64,000 bases of DNA, from NCBI GenBank assembly GCA_900466605.1, contig UBMU01000009.1:62001-126000 (forward strand), read 5' to 3'. This document shows positions 9,158 through 18,371 of this stretch, in pieces (the stretch's first letter is position 1; every line of letters starts with the position of its first letter). The notes beneath the pieces are model-generated. The model did not search any database and had not been told where the DNA came from. It saw nothing but the letters and a program-made list of their open reading frames with translations. Source of the DNA: Hyphomicrobiales bacterium (GTDB lineage: Bacteria > Pseudomonadota > Alphaproteobacteria > Rhizobiales > Rhizobiaceae). A program made the position numbers and the translations under genes.

Positions 9158-11029
9158 ATGACGAAATCATTTCAATTCGGTCTGCTGACCGCGTCGATGC
9201 TGGCGCTGTCGAGCGGCGCCGCTTTTGCCGATTACGAACTCAATATTCTTCACATCAACGATTTCCATTCGCGCATCGAGTCGATCAACAAGTTCGATTC
9301 CACCTGCTCGGCCGAGGAAGAGGGCAAGAAGGAATGCTTCGGGGGGGCCGCCCGTCTGAAAACCGCGATCGACCAGCGCCGACAGGCCCTTGATGGCAAG
9401 AACGTGCTGCTGCTCAATGCCGGCGACAATTTCCAGGGCTCGCTGTTCTACACGACCTACAAGGGTGCCGCCGAGGCCGAAGTGCTGAACGACATGAAGT
9501 TCGACGTGATGACCGTCGGCAACCACGAGTTCGACGACAGCGAGGATGGCCTGGCCACCTTCCTCGACAAGGTGAAATTCCCGGTCATTTCAGCCAACGT
9601 TCTGGCTGGCGACGGCTCCAAGCTCGGCGACCGCATCAAGCCGTCGCTGGTGCTCGATGTCGGTGGCCAGAAGATCGGGATTGTCGGCGCGGTGACCAAC
9701 GACACCGAGGAACTCTCCTCTCCCGGCCCGAAGGTGATGATCGCCGACGACGTGCAGACCATCACGGCCGCAGTCGAAGACCTGAAGAAGCAGGGCATCA
9801 ACAAGATCATCGCGTTGACCCACGTCGGCTATCCGCGCGACCTCGCCGCCATCGCCAAGATCCCCGATGTCGACGTCGTTGTTGGCGGCCATTCGCACAG
9901 CCTGCTGTCCAATACCGATCCGAAGGCGGAAGGCCCCTACCCGACGATGGTCGATAATCCCGGCGGCTACAAGGTGCCGGTGGTCCAGGCCGCGTCCTAC
10001 AGCAAGTATCTCGGCGATCTCGTGGTCACCTTCGATGACAATGGCGTCGTCAAGGAAGCCAAGGGCGATCCGATCCTGATCGATTCCTCGTTCACCCCTG
10101 ATCCGACGCTGACCGCCCGGATCGCCGAACTGGCCAAGCCGATCGAGGAGCTGCGCAAGAAGGTCATCGGCTCCACGGAAGCCCCGATCCAGGGCGACCG
10201 CACCGTCTGCCGCGTCGAGGAATGCTCGATGGGCAACCTCGTGGCCGACGCCATGCTCGACCGCGGCAAGAGCCAGGGCATGACCATCGCCATCCAGAAT
10301 GGTGGCGGCCTGCGCGCATCGATCGATGCCGGCGACGTCACCCAGGGCGACGTCATCACCGTTCTCCCGTTCCAGAATACACTGGCAACCTTCCAGCTGA
10401 CCGGCGCCGATATCCGCAAGGCGCTGGAAAACGGCCTCAGCAAGATCGAGGAAGGGGCGGGCCGGTTCCCGCAGGTATCAGGCCTCAAATACAGCTTCGA
10501 CAAGTCGAAACCATCAGGCAGCCGCCTCGTTTCCGTCGAAGCGAAGGAAGGCGACGCCTTCGTGCCCCTGGATAATGCGAAGACTTATGGCGTTGTCACC
10601 AACAACTTCATGCGCGCAGGCGGCGACGGCTACTCGATCTTCGAGACGGCAGGCAAGAACGCCTATGACTTCGGACCTGATCTCGCCGACGTTACTGCCG
10701 AGTTTCTGGCGGCGCACTCGCCCTACAAGCCCTACACCGACCGCCGCGTGAGCGAAGTTGCGGCCGCGCGCGCGGAAGCCCCGGCAGCGACCGCTCCAGC
10801 TGCATCTGCACCCGCCGCAGCACCGGCAGCGCCCACGGCCGAAGCGCCCGCAGCCCTTGCCCCGAATACGCCGACCAGCCACGTCATCGCTGCGGGCGAT
10901 ACGCTTTGGGATCTCGCCAAGCAGTTCTATGGCGAGGGCGCGCTCTGGAAAATGATATCGGAAGCCAACGGAACCCCTGCGCCGCGCCACCTGACGATCG
11001 GCAAGGAACTGCAGATTCCGTCGAAGTAA
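9158..11029 (+). CDS. Bifunctional 5'-nucleotidase/metallophosphatase with C-terminal LysM domain
   Basis: A 623-residue periplasmic enzyme. It starts with a signal peptide (MTKSFQFGLLTASMLALSSG, cleavage after AFA). The calcineurin-like metallophosphatase domain carries the metal sites 'LHINDFHSRIE', 'NAGDNFQGSLF', 'VGNHEFDD' and 'VVVGGHSHSL'. The 5'-nucleotidase C-domain follows ('IAIQNGGGLRASIDAGDVT', 'NNFMRAGGDGYSIFE'). After an Ala/Pro linker (about residues 528-570) comes a LysM motif, 'HVIAAGDTLWDLAKQFYG' to 'ELQIPSK'. The ATG at 9158 is preceded by 'aggagagcagg'. Expected role: release of nucleosides and phosphate from nucleotides in the periplasm, with LysM tethering it to peptidoglycan (inference). 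Confidence 0.93.
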   Translation: MTKSFQFGLLTASMLALSSGAAFADYELNILHINDFHSRIESINKFDSTCSAEEEGKKECFGGAARLKTAIDQRRQALDGKNVLLLNAGDNFQGSLFYTTYKGAAEAEVLNDMKFDVMTVGNHEFDDSEDGLATFLDKVKFPVISANVLAGDGSKLGDRIKPSLVLDVGGQKIGIVGAVTNDTEELSSPGPKVMIADDVQTITAAVEDLKKQGINKIIALTHVGYPRDLAAIAKIPDVDVVVGGHSHSLLSNTDPKAEGPYPTMVDNPGGYKVPVVQAASYSKYLGDLVVTFDDNGVVKEAKGDPILIDSSFTPDPTLTARIAELAKPIEELRKKVIGSTEAPIQGDRTVCRVEECSMGNLVADAMLDRGKSQGMTIAIQNGGGLRASIDAGDVTQGDVITVLPFQNTLATFQLTGADIRKALENGLSKIEEGAGRFPQVSGLKYSFDKSKPSGSRLVSVEAKEGDAFVPLDNAKTYGVVTNNFMRAGGDGYSIFETAGKNAYDFGPDLADVTAEFLAAHSPYKPYTDRRVSEVAAARAEAPAATAPAASAPAAAPAAPTAEAPAALAPNTPTSHVIAAGDTLWDLAKQFYGEGALWKMISEANGTPAPRHLTIGKELQIPSK

Positions 11030-11051
11030 GACGATTTGTCTCTATCCCAAG

Positions 11052-11082
11052 AGCCGGTCCGGGGTTTCCCGGGCCGGCTTTT
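11052..11082 (+). terminator. Rho-independent terminator after the 5'-nucleotidase gene
   Basis: A GC-rich stem (agccggtccgg / ccgggccggct, one G-T pair) with a short loop is followed by TTTT, 23 bases after the stop codon. Confidence 0.85.
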
Positions 11083-11151
11083 GTTCCTATAGGGTGAACC
11101 ATCCAGACTCGGCTGCGTATGAGCCGGGACAGACAAGATACCGGGGTTTGA

Positions 11152-12189
11152 ATGACGACCGTTGATACTGCGCATCGCCCGGCGGATCATCCGCCCGTGA
11201 AATCAGGCAAGGTGGGCGTCCTGCTCGTCAACCTCGGTACGCCTGATGGCACCGATTACACGTCGATGCGACGCTATCTGAAGGAATTCCTGACGGACAA
11301 GCGCGTCATCGAGTGGTCGCCCTGGAAATGGTACCCGATCCTGTTCGGCATCGTGCTCAACACCCGCCCCGGCAAGGTCGGCAAGGCCTACGAGCTGATC
11401 TGGAACAAGGACAAGAACGAAAGCTATCTGCGCACCTACACCCGCAGCCAGGCCGAGTTGATGGCCGATCGTCTCAAGGATCTGCCCAACGTCCGGGTCG
11501 ACTGGGCGATGCGCTACGGCACCCCGTCAATTCCCTCGCGCATCCAGGCGCTGAAGGACGACGGCTGCGACAGGATCGTGCTGTTTCCCCTCTACCCGCA
11601 GTACGCTGCGGCAACGACGGCAACGGTCAACGACAAAGCCTTCCAGCATCTCCTCAAGATGCGCTGGCAGCCGGCGCTGCGCACCGTTCCCGACTACCAC
11701 GACGACGACGCCTACATCGAGGCGCTGGCGAACTCGATCACCCGCCATCTGGCGACGCTGGACTGGGAGCCGGAAAAGATCCTCGCCTCCTTCCACGGCA
11801 TCCCGATGTCCTACTTCCAGAAGGGCGATCCCTACTACTGTCAGTGCCAGAAGACTGGCCGCCTGCTGCGCGAGAAGCTCAGCCTGCCGGAAGACAAGTT
11901 CATGATCACCTTCCAGTCTCGCTTCGGGCCGGAAGAGTGGCTGCAGCCCTATACCGACAAGACGGTCGAGAAGCTGGCGCAGGATGGCGTCAAGAAGATC
12001 GCCGTCCTGAACCCCGGCTTCGTCTCCGACTGTCTGGAGACGCTCGAAGAAATCGCCGAGCAGGCCGCCCATTCCTTCCACGAGAACGGCGGCGAAAAGT
12101 TCGCCCACATCCCCTGCCTCAACGACAGCGACGATGGCATGCGGGTGCTGGAAAAGGTCGTCCGCCGCGAACTGCTCGGCTGGGTCTGA
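11152..12189 (+). CDS. hemH: Ferrochelatase
   Basis: The 345-residue enzyme inserts Fe2+ into protoporphyrin IX, the last step of protoheme synthesis. Signatures are 'VGVLLVNLGTPDGTDY' at the N-terminus, the metal-site His region 'ASFHGIPMSYFQKGDPYYCQ', and 'VLNPGFVSDCLETLEEIAEQ' with the catalytic Glu. The length is normal for the bacterial enzyme. The ATG at 11152 follows 'gataccggggtttga', a modest ribosome site. It converges with queE, only six bases lying between the two stop codons, with no terminator hairpin recognised between them. Confidence 0.96.
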   Translation: MTTVDTAHRPADHPPVKSGKVGVLLVNLGTPDGTDYTSMRRYLKEFLTDKRVIEWSPWKWYPILFGIVLNTRPGKVGKAYELIWNKDKNESYLRTYTRSQAELMADRLKDLPNVRVDWAMRYGTPSIPSRIQALKDDGCDRIVLFPLYPQYAAATTATVNDKAFQHLLKMRWQPALRTVPDYHDDDAYIEALANSITRHLATLDWEPEKILASFHGIPMSYFQKGDPYYCQCQKTGRLLREKLSLPEDKFMITFQSRFGPEEWLQPYTDKTVEKLAQDGVKKIAVLNPGFVSDCLETLEEIAEQAAHSFHENGGEKFAHIPCLNDSDDGMRVLEKVVRRELLGWV

Positions 12190-12195
12190 CTGGAC

Positions 12196-12933
12196 TTAGA
12201 CGCCGCGCTTGTTGCCCCACAGCAGAACATGCAGCTGCGGCAGCACCCGCGCCTCGAACCACCGGTCCTCGGTCACCTTGTCGACCAGCCACAGCATCCT
12301 GTCCATAATGCCGTCGATATCGACGCGCGCATCATCGTCATCAGGCGGCGGCGGGGTGTGATTTCCCGGCTGCAGATAGACGGGCAGATCAGGATAGCGC
12401 GCCGACGCCTCGCGGGCATAGGCATAGTCGCGATCGTCAAAGACCACTATCTTCAGCGCAATATCAGGCCCGCCGGCCGCCAAGCGAAGACAGTGCTCGA
12501 ACGCATCCCAATCCGTCGCCATGCCGCTCGAAGGCGGCTTCGGGCTCAGCACCAGCACATCGAGATCGGCAAACCATTCCTTGGCGACGCTGCCCTGCGT
12601 TTCCAGCGCGAACTTGTAGCCGTGTGCATGGCCATGGGCTATGAGACCGCCAAGCGGCTGGATCGCCGGATTGCCGCCCGAAAGCGATACCATCAGCGGC
12701 TTGCCGCCCGAGAGCTGCGTCACCTCAGCCCATATGCCATCGACCGTCATCGGCAGCCACTGATCGCGATACTCGCTATCGACGGCATGCAGGCTGTCGC
12801 ACCACGAACAGCGATAATCGCAGCCGCCGGTACGGACAAAGACTGTCGGCAGCCCGATCAGCACGCCCTCCCCCTGGATCGTCGGCCCGAAGATCTCGCT
12901 GACGCGGATCTGCGCCTCGCGAGCCGCGCTCAT
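12196..12933 (-). CDS. queE: 7-carboxy-7-deazaguanine synthase
   Basis: A 245-residue radical-SAM enzyme that contracts 6-carboxy-tetrahydropterin to 7-carboxy-7-deazaguanine in preQ0/queuosine synthesis. '[20 protein letters not shown]' is the QueE N-terminal block, and the iron-sulfur motif CxxxCxxC is 'CDYRCSWC'. '[18 protein letters not shown]' matches the SAM-binding GGE-like region. The ATG at 12933 overlaps the queD stop (ATGA), which decides the start over an upstream ATG at 13008. It is last in the operon queC-queD-queE. Confidence 0.95.
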   Translation of the reverse strand: MSAAREAQIRVSEIFGPTIQGEGVLIGLPTVFVRTGGCDYRCSWCDSLHAVDSEYRDQWLPMTVDGIWAEVTQLSGGKPLMVSLSGGNPAIQPLGGLIAHGHAHGYKFALETQGSVAKEWFADLDVLVLSPKPPSSGMATDWDAFEHCLRLAAGGPDIALKIVVFDDRDYAYAREASARYPDLPVYLQPGNHTPPPPDDDDARVDIDGIMDRMLWLVDKVTEDRWFEARVLPQLHVLLWGNKRGV

Positions 12934-13286
12934 GGCCGGTATTCCGCCCAGGTCTTCGGCGTCTCGCTGACGCGCACGGCCGAGGTCTCCGGCAGCCGCT
13001 CCTTGCACCAGTCGTAGAAGTGCCTGGCGAGGTATTCCGATGTCACGCGCTCATGGCCGAAGACTTCGTTCAGGTGCCGATGGTCGAAGCGCTCGTCAAT
13101 GTAGCGCTTCAGCGGCGAAAGCTCGTGATAGTCGCGCACGAAGCCGTTCTCGTCGAGCTCGGCCGCCGCAAGCTCCACCACGACGATATAGTTATGGCCG
13201 TGCAGCCGGGCACACTGGTGATCCGCCGACAGATGCGTCAACTGATGCGAGGCGGAGAAGTGGAATTCCTTGGTGATGCGAAACAT
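12930..13286 (-). CDS. queD: 6-carboxy-5,6,7,8-tetrahydropterin synthase
   Basis: The 118-residue protein is a PTPS-fold homologue that converts dihydroneopterin triphosphate to 6-carboxytetrahydropterin. The zinc His residues are in 'FHFSASHQL' and '[11 protein letters not shown]'. The catalytic Cys precedes HGHNY by the usual spacing, and a second His/Glu region is 'FDHRHLNEV'. The ATG at 13286 shares its last base position with the queC stop (TGATG-type junction), so translation is coupled. The end overlaps queE by four bases. A long upstream extension in the same frame lies inside queC and is rejected. Confidence 0.95.
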   Translation of the reverse strand: MFRITKEFHFSASHQLTHLSADHQCARLHGHNYIVVVELAAAELDENGFVRDYHELSPLKRYIDERFDHRHLNEVFGHERVTSEYLARHFYDWCKERLPETSAVRVSETPKTWAEYRP

Positions 13287-13996
13287 CACTTCACCTCCCT
13301 GGCCGAATAGCCAGACGTTGCGGCTTCCCAAAAATCCGGATCCTCGTATTCCGTCGGATCGGCAATGCCAGCCAGATGGAAAGCCTCGCGACGCTCGACG
13401 CAGGTGCCGCAGCGCCCGCAATGGCGCGTGCCGCCCTTGTAGCAGGACCATGTCTCGGCAAAGGGCGTCCCGTATTTCGCGCCGTCGGTGACGATGTCTG
13501 CCTTGGAGACGTTGACGTACGGAGCGGACAGCGAAACGCTGGCATAGCCGTCGAGCGCCTGGTTCTGCATCTCCTGAAAGGCATCGATGAAACCCGGGCG
13601 GCAATCGGGATAGATGAAGTGATCGCCGCCATGCACCGCAACGGCCACGGCATCCGCCTTTTGAGCGGCGGCGAGGCCGAACGCGATTGCCAGCATAATC
13701 GCGTTGCGGTTCGGCACAACGGTCGCCTTCATCGTCTCCTCGGCATAGTGGCCGTCAGGCACATCGACGTCGTCGGTCAGCGCAGAGCCGCTGAGATGCC
13801 GGCCGATAGTGCGGATGTCGATGATCTGATGCGGCACGCCAAGCCGCTTGGCGCAGGCTGTGGCGAAGTCCAGTTCCTTGCGATGTCGCTGTCCATAATC
13901 GAAGGAAAGCAGGCCGATAAGCTGATGCTCCGCTGCAACCCTGTGGGCGAGCGAAATGGAGTCCAATCCGCCGGAGCAGATGACGATCGTCTTCAT
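13286..13996 (-). CDS. queC: 7-cyano-7-deazaguanine synthase
   Basis: The 236-residue ATP-dependent enzyme turns 7-carboxy-7-deazaguanine plus ammonia into preQ0. The N-terminal PP-loop is 'VICSGGLDSISLAH', and the zinc-binding cysteines are in 'CYKGGTRHCGRCGTC' near the C-terminus. 'VPNRNAIMLAIAFGLAAA' is a typical QueC block. It is first in a tight three-gene operon. Its ribosome site (AAGGG, 14006-14010) is part of a preQ1-I riboswitch, so the operon should be shut at the translation level when preQ1 is abundant. queF is not in this window. Confidence 0.96.
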   Translation of the reverse strand: MKTIVICSGGLDSISLAHRVAAEHQLIGLLSFDYGQRHRKELDFATACAKRLGVPHQIIDIRTIGRHLSGSALTDDVDVPDGHYAEETMKATVVPNRNAIMLAIAFGLAAAQKADAVAVAVHGGDHFIYPDCRPGFIDAFQEMQNQALDGYASVSLSAPYVNVSKADIVTDGAKYGTPFAETWSCYKGGTRHCGRCGTCVERREAFHLAGIADPTEYEDPDFWEAATSGYSAREVK

Positions 13997-14005
13997 GATG
14001 AGGAT

Positions 14006-14037
14006 CCCTTGTTTTGACCGGGTGGGCTGCGACCGGT
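14006..14037 (-). promoter_or_regulatory. PreQ1-I riboswitch in the queC leader
   Basis: Read on the minus strand, the 32-base element has a P1 stem (ACCGG ... CCGGT) enclosing GGTCGCAG and CCCACC, and then the A-rich tail CAAAACAAGGG that forms the H-type pseudoknot. It lines up nearly base for base with the known class I preQ1 aptamer (GGUCGCAGU...ACCCC...ACAAAACAAGGG). The final AAGGG is the Shine-Dalgarno of queC, nine bases before its ATG, so ligand binding should hide the ribosome site. The genes behind it make the preQ1 precursor, which fits. Confidence 0.9.
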
Positions 14038-14198
14038 ATTTCCTGCGGGTCTTCTAGGCCAAAGTGGCCCCGTTGTGAATAGTGAGCGGACTCCCCATAT
14101 CGAATCTATAACCAGATGACGTCGACAGCCGAAGCTACTGGCGTTTGGAGTCGGCTTGTTTATGGTTGCGTCAATCGATTCTATCGCGGGGGAGTTTT

Positions 14199-15206
14199 AT
14201 GGTTCTGGGCGGCTTTGATATCGTCGTTATCGCTCTGGTGGTCTTTGTCATCCTGGTGCTGTTTGCCGGGATCAAGACAGTGCCGCAGGGCTATCGTTAC
14301 ACGATCGAGCGTTTCGGCCGCTACACCCGCACGCTGGAGCCAGGTCTCAACTTGATCACCCCCTTCATCGAGCGCGTAGGCGCCCGCATGAACGTCATGG
14401 AACAGGTTCTCAACGTTCCGACGCAGGAAGTGATCACCAAGGATAACGCCTCGGTTTCGGCCGACGCCGTTGCCTTCTACCAGATTCTTAACGCCGCCGA
14501 GGCCGCCTATCAGGTCTCGAATCTAGAGAACGCCATCCTCAATCTGACGATGACCAACATCCGCTCGGTCATGGGCTCGATGGATCTTGACGAACTGCTG
14601 TCAAACCGCGACGCAATCAATGACCGCCTGCTGCGCGTCGTCGACGACGCGGTGCAGCCCTGGGGCATCAAGGTGACGCGCGTCGAGATCAAAGACATCC
14701 AGCCGCCGCGCGACCTCGTCGACGCCATGGCCCGGCAGATGAAGGCCGAGCGCGAAAAGCGTGCGCAGGTGCTTGAGGCGGAAGGTTCCCGCAACGCCCA
14801 GATCCTGCGGGCCGAGGGCGCCAAACAGTCCGCTATTCTGCAGGCCGAGGGCCAGCGCGAAGCTGCCTTCCGCAACGCCGAGGCTCGAGAACGCCTCGCC
14901 GAGGCGGAAGCCAAGGCGACGACGATGGTGTCGGACGCAATTGCATCGGGCAACGTCCAGGCGATCAACTATTTCGTCGCCCAGAAATACACCGAGGCGC
15001 TCGCCTCTATCGGCACCGCCGGCAATTCCAAGGTCGTGCTGATGCCGATGGAGGCTTCCTCCCTCATCGGATCGCTTGGCGGCATCGGCGCCATCGCCAA
15101 GGAGGTCTTCGGTGACAGCCCGCCGCAGCCCGCACCGCGTCCGCAATCGACGCCGCCGCGCACCACGCCGGCAGTCAACCCCTTCAACCCGCCAACGGAG
15201 CGCTGA
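14199..15206 (+). CDS. SPFH/Band 7 domain membrane protein (stomatin/QmcA-like)
   Basis: A 335-residue protein with one N-terminal membrane segment (about residues 5-27, '[17 protein letters not shown]'). An SPFH/Band 7 domain follows ('[20 protein letters not shown]'), then a long Ala/Glu/Arg-rich coiled coil ('[20 protein letters not shown]') and a Pro-rich tail. Such proteins oligomerise and organise membrane microdomains. The ATG at 14199 is preceded by 'cggggga'; an ATG at 14145 gives a poor start. The downstream NfeD-like gene, three bases later, is the classic partner of stomatin-type proteins. Confidence 0.92.
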   Translation: MVLGGFDIVVIALVVFVILVLFAGIKTVPQGYRYTIERFGRYTRTLEPGLNLITPFIERVGARMNVMEQVLNVPTQEVITKDNASVSADAVAFYQILNAAEAAYQVSNLENAILNLTMTNIRSVMGSMDLDELLSNRDAINDRLLRVVDDAVQPWGIKVTRVEIKDIQPPRDLVDAMARQMKAEREKRAQVLEAEGSRNAQILRAEGAKQSAILQAEGQREAAFRNAEARERLAEAEAKATTMVSDAIASGNVQAINYFVAQKYTEALASIGTAGNSKVVLMPMEASSLIGSLGGIGAIAKEVFGDSPPQPAPRPQSTPPRTTPAVNPFNPPTER

Positions 15207-15209
15207 GCC

Positions 15210-15665
15210 ATGATCGCCGGCCTTGTCGCGGAACTAGGACCCTGGAGCTGGTGGATCGCCGGCCTGATACTGCTCGCGGCAGAATTGATCGCGCCGGGCT
15301 TCTTCCTCGTCTGGATCGGCCTCGCTGCCTTGATCGTTGGCATGCTGTCGCTGCTGTTCTGGGACAGCAGCTTCTGGCTCTGGCAGGTTCAGGCGATCCT
15401 GTTTGCGCTGCTTTCGGTCGCAGCAACCTTCATCGGCCGCAAACTGACCCTACGGCACGGAGAAACCGATCAGCCTTTCCTCAATCAGCGGGCCGAAAGC
15501 CTCGTCGGGCGCACAGCAACACTGGCGGAGCCCATCCGCGAAGGGCGGGGCCGAATTCGCCTCGACGATACGATCTGGCGCGTCAGCGGCCCCGATCTGC
15601 CTGTTGGTACCAAGGTAAAGGTCGTGGCGAGCAGCGGCCGTGATCTTACAGTAGAAGCGGCCTGA
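15210..15665 (+). CDS. NfeD family membrane protein
   Basis: The 151-residue short-form NfeD has two or three membrane segments near the N-terminus ('WWIAGLILLAAELIAPGFFLVWIG', given here only as residues about 12-75). A C-terminal OB-fold follows (about 85-151: 'LVGRTATLAEPIREGRGRI', then 'TIWRVSGPDLPVGTKVKV'). There is no ClpP-like protease domain, as expected for the short class. It starts three bases after the SPFH gene and probably forms a membrane complex with that protein. It converges with kdsD; their stop codons abut at 15665/15666. Confidence 0.9.
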   Translation: MIAGLVAELGPWSWWIAGLILLAAELIAPGFFLVWIGLAALIVGMLSLLFWDSSFWLWQVQAILFALLSVAATFIGRKLTLRHGETDQPFLNQRAESLVGRTATLAEPIREGRGRIRLDDTIWRVSGPDLPVGTKVKVVASSGRDLTVEAA

Positions 15666-16661
15666 TCAGGCTACGCCAATCCGCAACAGATCGTGGAAGT
15701 GCACCAGCCCGATTGGTCTGTTGTCATCATCGATGACGATCAGCACCCCTATGCTGTGCTGGTTGAGCATGGCAAGCGCAGCCGTTGCCAGCACCGTCGG
15801 CTTCACCGTCTTCGGCGTACAGGTCATGATATCGTCGACCAGCAGTTCGGAGAGGTTACGCGTCAGGTTGCGCGCCACGTCGCCTTCGGTAACGATGCCG
15901 CAGAGACGGCCGTCCTCGTCCAGAATACCGACGCAGCCGAAATGCTTGCGCGAGAGTGTTGAGATGGCTTCCGGCACCGATGTCCCCTTCGCCACCAATG
16001 GCACGCGATCACCCGTATGCATGATATCGGCGACGTGGCTGAGGCTAGCGCCGAGCTTGCCGCCCGGGTGGAAGACATGGAAATCGCGGGCAGAGAAGCC
16101 GCGAGCGTCCAGCAGAGCAATTGCCAGTGCATCGCCCATCGCCAGCTGCATCAACGTCGATGTTGTCGGAGCGAGGCCATGCGGGCATGCCTCCTCCTCG
16201 TTCGGCATCAGCAGAACAATGTCAGCGGCAGTCGCGAGTGACGATTTTTCGGAGCATGTAACCGCGATGAGTGGAATCGAGAAACGACGCGTATAGGCGA
16301 CGATGCTGCGAAGCTCAGCGCTTTCGCCACCCTTGGAAAGGGCAAGCACCACATCGGTCGTGCCGATCATCCCGAGATCGCCGTGGTTCGCCTCGGCAGC
16401 ATGGACGAAGAACGCCGGCGTACCCGTCGAAGCCAGCGTCGCCGCGATCTTCACACCGATATGGCCACTCTTGCCGACACCGGTAACGATAACGCGACCG
16501 GTGATCCCGGTAATCGTCTCGACAGCCCGCATGAAGGGCGCGCCAAGGCCGTCGTCAAACGCACGTTCCAGGGCCTGAAGTGCCCGCCTCTCGGTGCCAA
16601 TCGTCCGCTTTGCAGACTCCAGAACACCGTTTTCGATGACATCTACCGCTCTTTTGCTCAT
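15666..16661 (-). CDS. kdsD: Arabinose-5-phosphate isomerase (KdsD/KpsF/GutQ family)
   Basis: A 331-residue enzyme that interconverts ribulose-5-phosphate and arabinose-5-phosphate for KDO of lipopolysaccharide. The SIS domain spans about residues 45-175 ('VIVTGVGKSGHIGVKIAATL', 'SKGGESAEL', 'PHGLAPTTSTL'). Two CBS domains follow ('VADIMHTGDRVPLV' and 'VDDIMTCTPKTV'). 'FHPGGKLGASL' joins the parts as in all family members. It is monocistronic as far as seen; the next upstream gene is divergent. KpsF for a capsule pathway is possible, but no capsule genes are nearby. Confidence 0.92.
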   Translation of the reverse strand: MSKRAVDVIENGVLESAKRTIGTERRALQALERAFDDGLGAPFMRAVETITGITGRVIVTGVGKSGHIGVKIAATLASTGTPAFFVHAAEANHGDLGMIGTTDVVLALSKGGESAELRSIVAYTRRFSIPLIAVTCSEKSSLATAADIVLLMPNEEEACPHGLAPTTSTLMQLAMGDALAIALLDARGFSARDFHVFHPGGKLGASLSHVADIMHTGDRVPLVAKGTSVPEAISTLSRKHFGCVGILDEDGRLCGIVTEGDVARNLTRNLSELLVDDIMTCTPKTVKPTVLATAALAMLNQHSIGVLIVIDDDNRPIGLVHFHDLLRIGVA

Positions 16662-16786
16662 GGCACTGCGTTAGCGGTTTTCACCGGCTGAGTCCACCGG
16701 CTGATCCCCTCGGCACGCCTCCGCAACGAATGGTTAACCACAAGCCTTTACGTTCGGGTAACGCTTCGAAGCATGCCAGGATCGAC

Positions 16787-18307
16787 ATGAGCCATTGGAA
16801 GGATACGAGCAGTCTCACGCCGCTCCGCACGGCGGGCTTTGCCGTGTCACTGGCTCTGGCGGTAGGGGTTACGCTCGCTTTTCAACCGGCATTTGCGCAG
16901 TCGACGCCGGTTTCCAACAGCTCGATACGCTCGTCCATTCCGCCGGCTGCTGCGGCCGACGAGGATGAAAATGATATCCCTGAAACACCGAACGCCACCA
17001 CGTCAGCGGCCGATACTGCACCGGGAGCCATCACAGCCCCTATTGCAGCGCCCGATCAAAAGCCTAGCGATGAAACAACCGGGGCGATCCTCGACGAGGA
17101 CATGATCCGCCTCAACACGCGTGAAGCCCCTCTCGATGAGAGGCTGCCGGCCCGCAAGCCGGAACCGAACCCTGCAACCGAGGAAACACCCGGCATCCGC
17201 ATCGGCACGTTTGTGCTCCGTCCTACCGTCACCCAGAGCATCAACACCGAGACCCAAAAAGACCCCGGCGTCAAACAGACGCGTGCCTTCCTCGAAACGG
17301 ACCTGCACGCGACGCTGACGTCCGATTGGGCGTTGCGCCAGCTGACCGTGACCACCGACGGCGCCTGGCAGAAGAACGTCAGCGGCGAAGGCGAGGAACA
17401 GCCGGATTTCAAGATCAACGGCGATCTGCGGCTCGATCTTCCCGAGGATACAACTGCGCACATCATCGGCGGGTATCATTTCTACCGCGAGGACACCGAT
17501 GATCCGAATGCCCTGCAGGACGCGGACCGGCAATCGGATGTCCAGGAATTCAGTGCCGGCGCCTCGATCGAGCGCGACTTCGGCATCCTGCGCGGCAGTA
17601 CCGGTATCGACCTGAGCCGTGCGATCTATTCAGACGCGACCTTGTCCGATGGCACGAGGGTTTCGCTGAGCGACCGCAACGAGACCAGCGGGACGATCCG
17701 CGGTCGCATCGGTTACGAGCTGTCGCCCGCACTCATCCCATTCATCGAGGCGAATGTCGGCAAGACGGTTTATGACGAGAGAGTTGATTCGGCCGGCTAC
17801 CGCCGATCCGGGGATAGCTATGGCGCCAAAATCGGCGTCGAGCTGGATATGGGCGAAAAGCTACGCGGCGAGGTTGGCGTTGGCTACGAGACAGCCACCT
17901 TCGACGATCCGCGTCTTTCGGATATCGATGCGGCCGTGGTGGACGCTCAACTGCTCTGGTCGCCCCTCAGAGGCACCGACGTCAGTATCGGCGTACTGAC
18001 AAGTATCAACCCGTCGACGACCGCCGGGGAATCCGGCTACGTCTCCCATGCCCTGACAACCGGCGTCACGCATCAGCTGCGCGACAATCTGACGGGTACC
18101 GTCCTCGGCGGCATCACTTACCGCGACTACCCCTCAGATAGTCCGACCAGCGACGAAACGGTCTATACCACGAGCGCCGGACTAACCTGGAACATCAACC
18201 GCTACCTCGATCTGACCAGCACCATCGGCTACGAGCTGACGTCCCGCAAGACGAGTGGCGACTCCGAGCAATGGCGGGCAGGCGTCGGCCTGAAACTGAA
18301 GCGTTAA
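16787..18307 (+). CDS. Outer membrane beta-barrel protein (BBP2-type putative porin)
   Basis: A 506-residue secreted protein. A long signal region (about residues 1-43, ending 'FQPAFAQS') is followed by a low-complexity Ala/Thr/Pro/Glu stretch (about 45-145). The C-terminal 350 residues have alternating amphipathic strands rich in Tyr, Gly and Asp, such as 'LRGEVGVGYETATFDDPRL' and 'GVTHQLRDNLTGTVLGGITY'. The last residues, 'WRAGVGLKLKR', resemble a terminal strand but lack the usual final aromatic residue. This pattern fits the rhizobial putative beta-barrel porin 2 family. The ATG at 16787 follows 'ccaggatcgac'. The transported compound is unknown. Confidence 0.8.
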   Translation: MSHWKDTSSLTPLRTAGFAVSLALAVGVTLAFQPAFAQSTPVSNSSIRSSIPPAAAADEDENDIPETPNATTSAADTAPGAITAPIAAPDQKPSDETTGAILDEDMIRLNTREAPLDERLPARKPEPNPATEETPGIRIGTFVLRPTVTQSINTETQKDPGVKQTRAFLETDLHATLTSDWALRQLTVTTDGAWQKNVSGEGEEQPDFKINGDLRLDLPEDTTAHIIGGYHFYREDTDDPNALQDADRQSDVQEFSAGASIERDFGILRGSTGIDLSRAIYSDATLSDGTRVSLSDRNETSGTIRGRIGYELSPALIPFIEANVGKTVYDERVDSAGYRRSGDSYGAKIGVELDMGEKLRGEVGVGYETATFDDPRLSDIDAAVVDAQLLWSPLRGTDVSIGVLTSINPSTTAGESGYVSHALTTGVTHQLRDNLTGTVLGGITYRDYPSDSPTSDETVYTTSAGLTWNINRYLDLTSTIGYELTSRKTSGDSEQWRAGVGLKLKR

Positions 18308-18311
18308 AAAA

Positions 18312-18344
18312 ATCCGCCTCCAGGTGGGAGCCCTGGAGGCGGAT
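18312..18344 (-). terminator. Terminator between the convergent beta-barrel and galU genes
   Basis: A 12-base perfect stem (atccgcctccag / ctggaggcggat) lies between two convergent genes. The T run (seven T on the minus strand) lies on the galU side, so it mainly ends galU transcription. It may also stop the opposite transcript. Confidence 0.85.
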
Positions 18345-18371
18345 CTAATTCGATCAGTGGTTAGGAGTGCT

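Noticed and set aside
12930..13604. A longer queD starting at 13604
   Set aside because: The extra 106 residues lie inside queC in another frame and contain no PTPS sequence; the coupled ATG at 13286 fits the family length of about 118.
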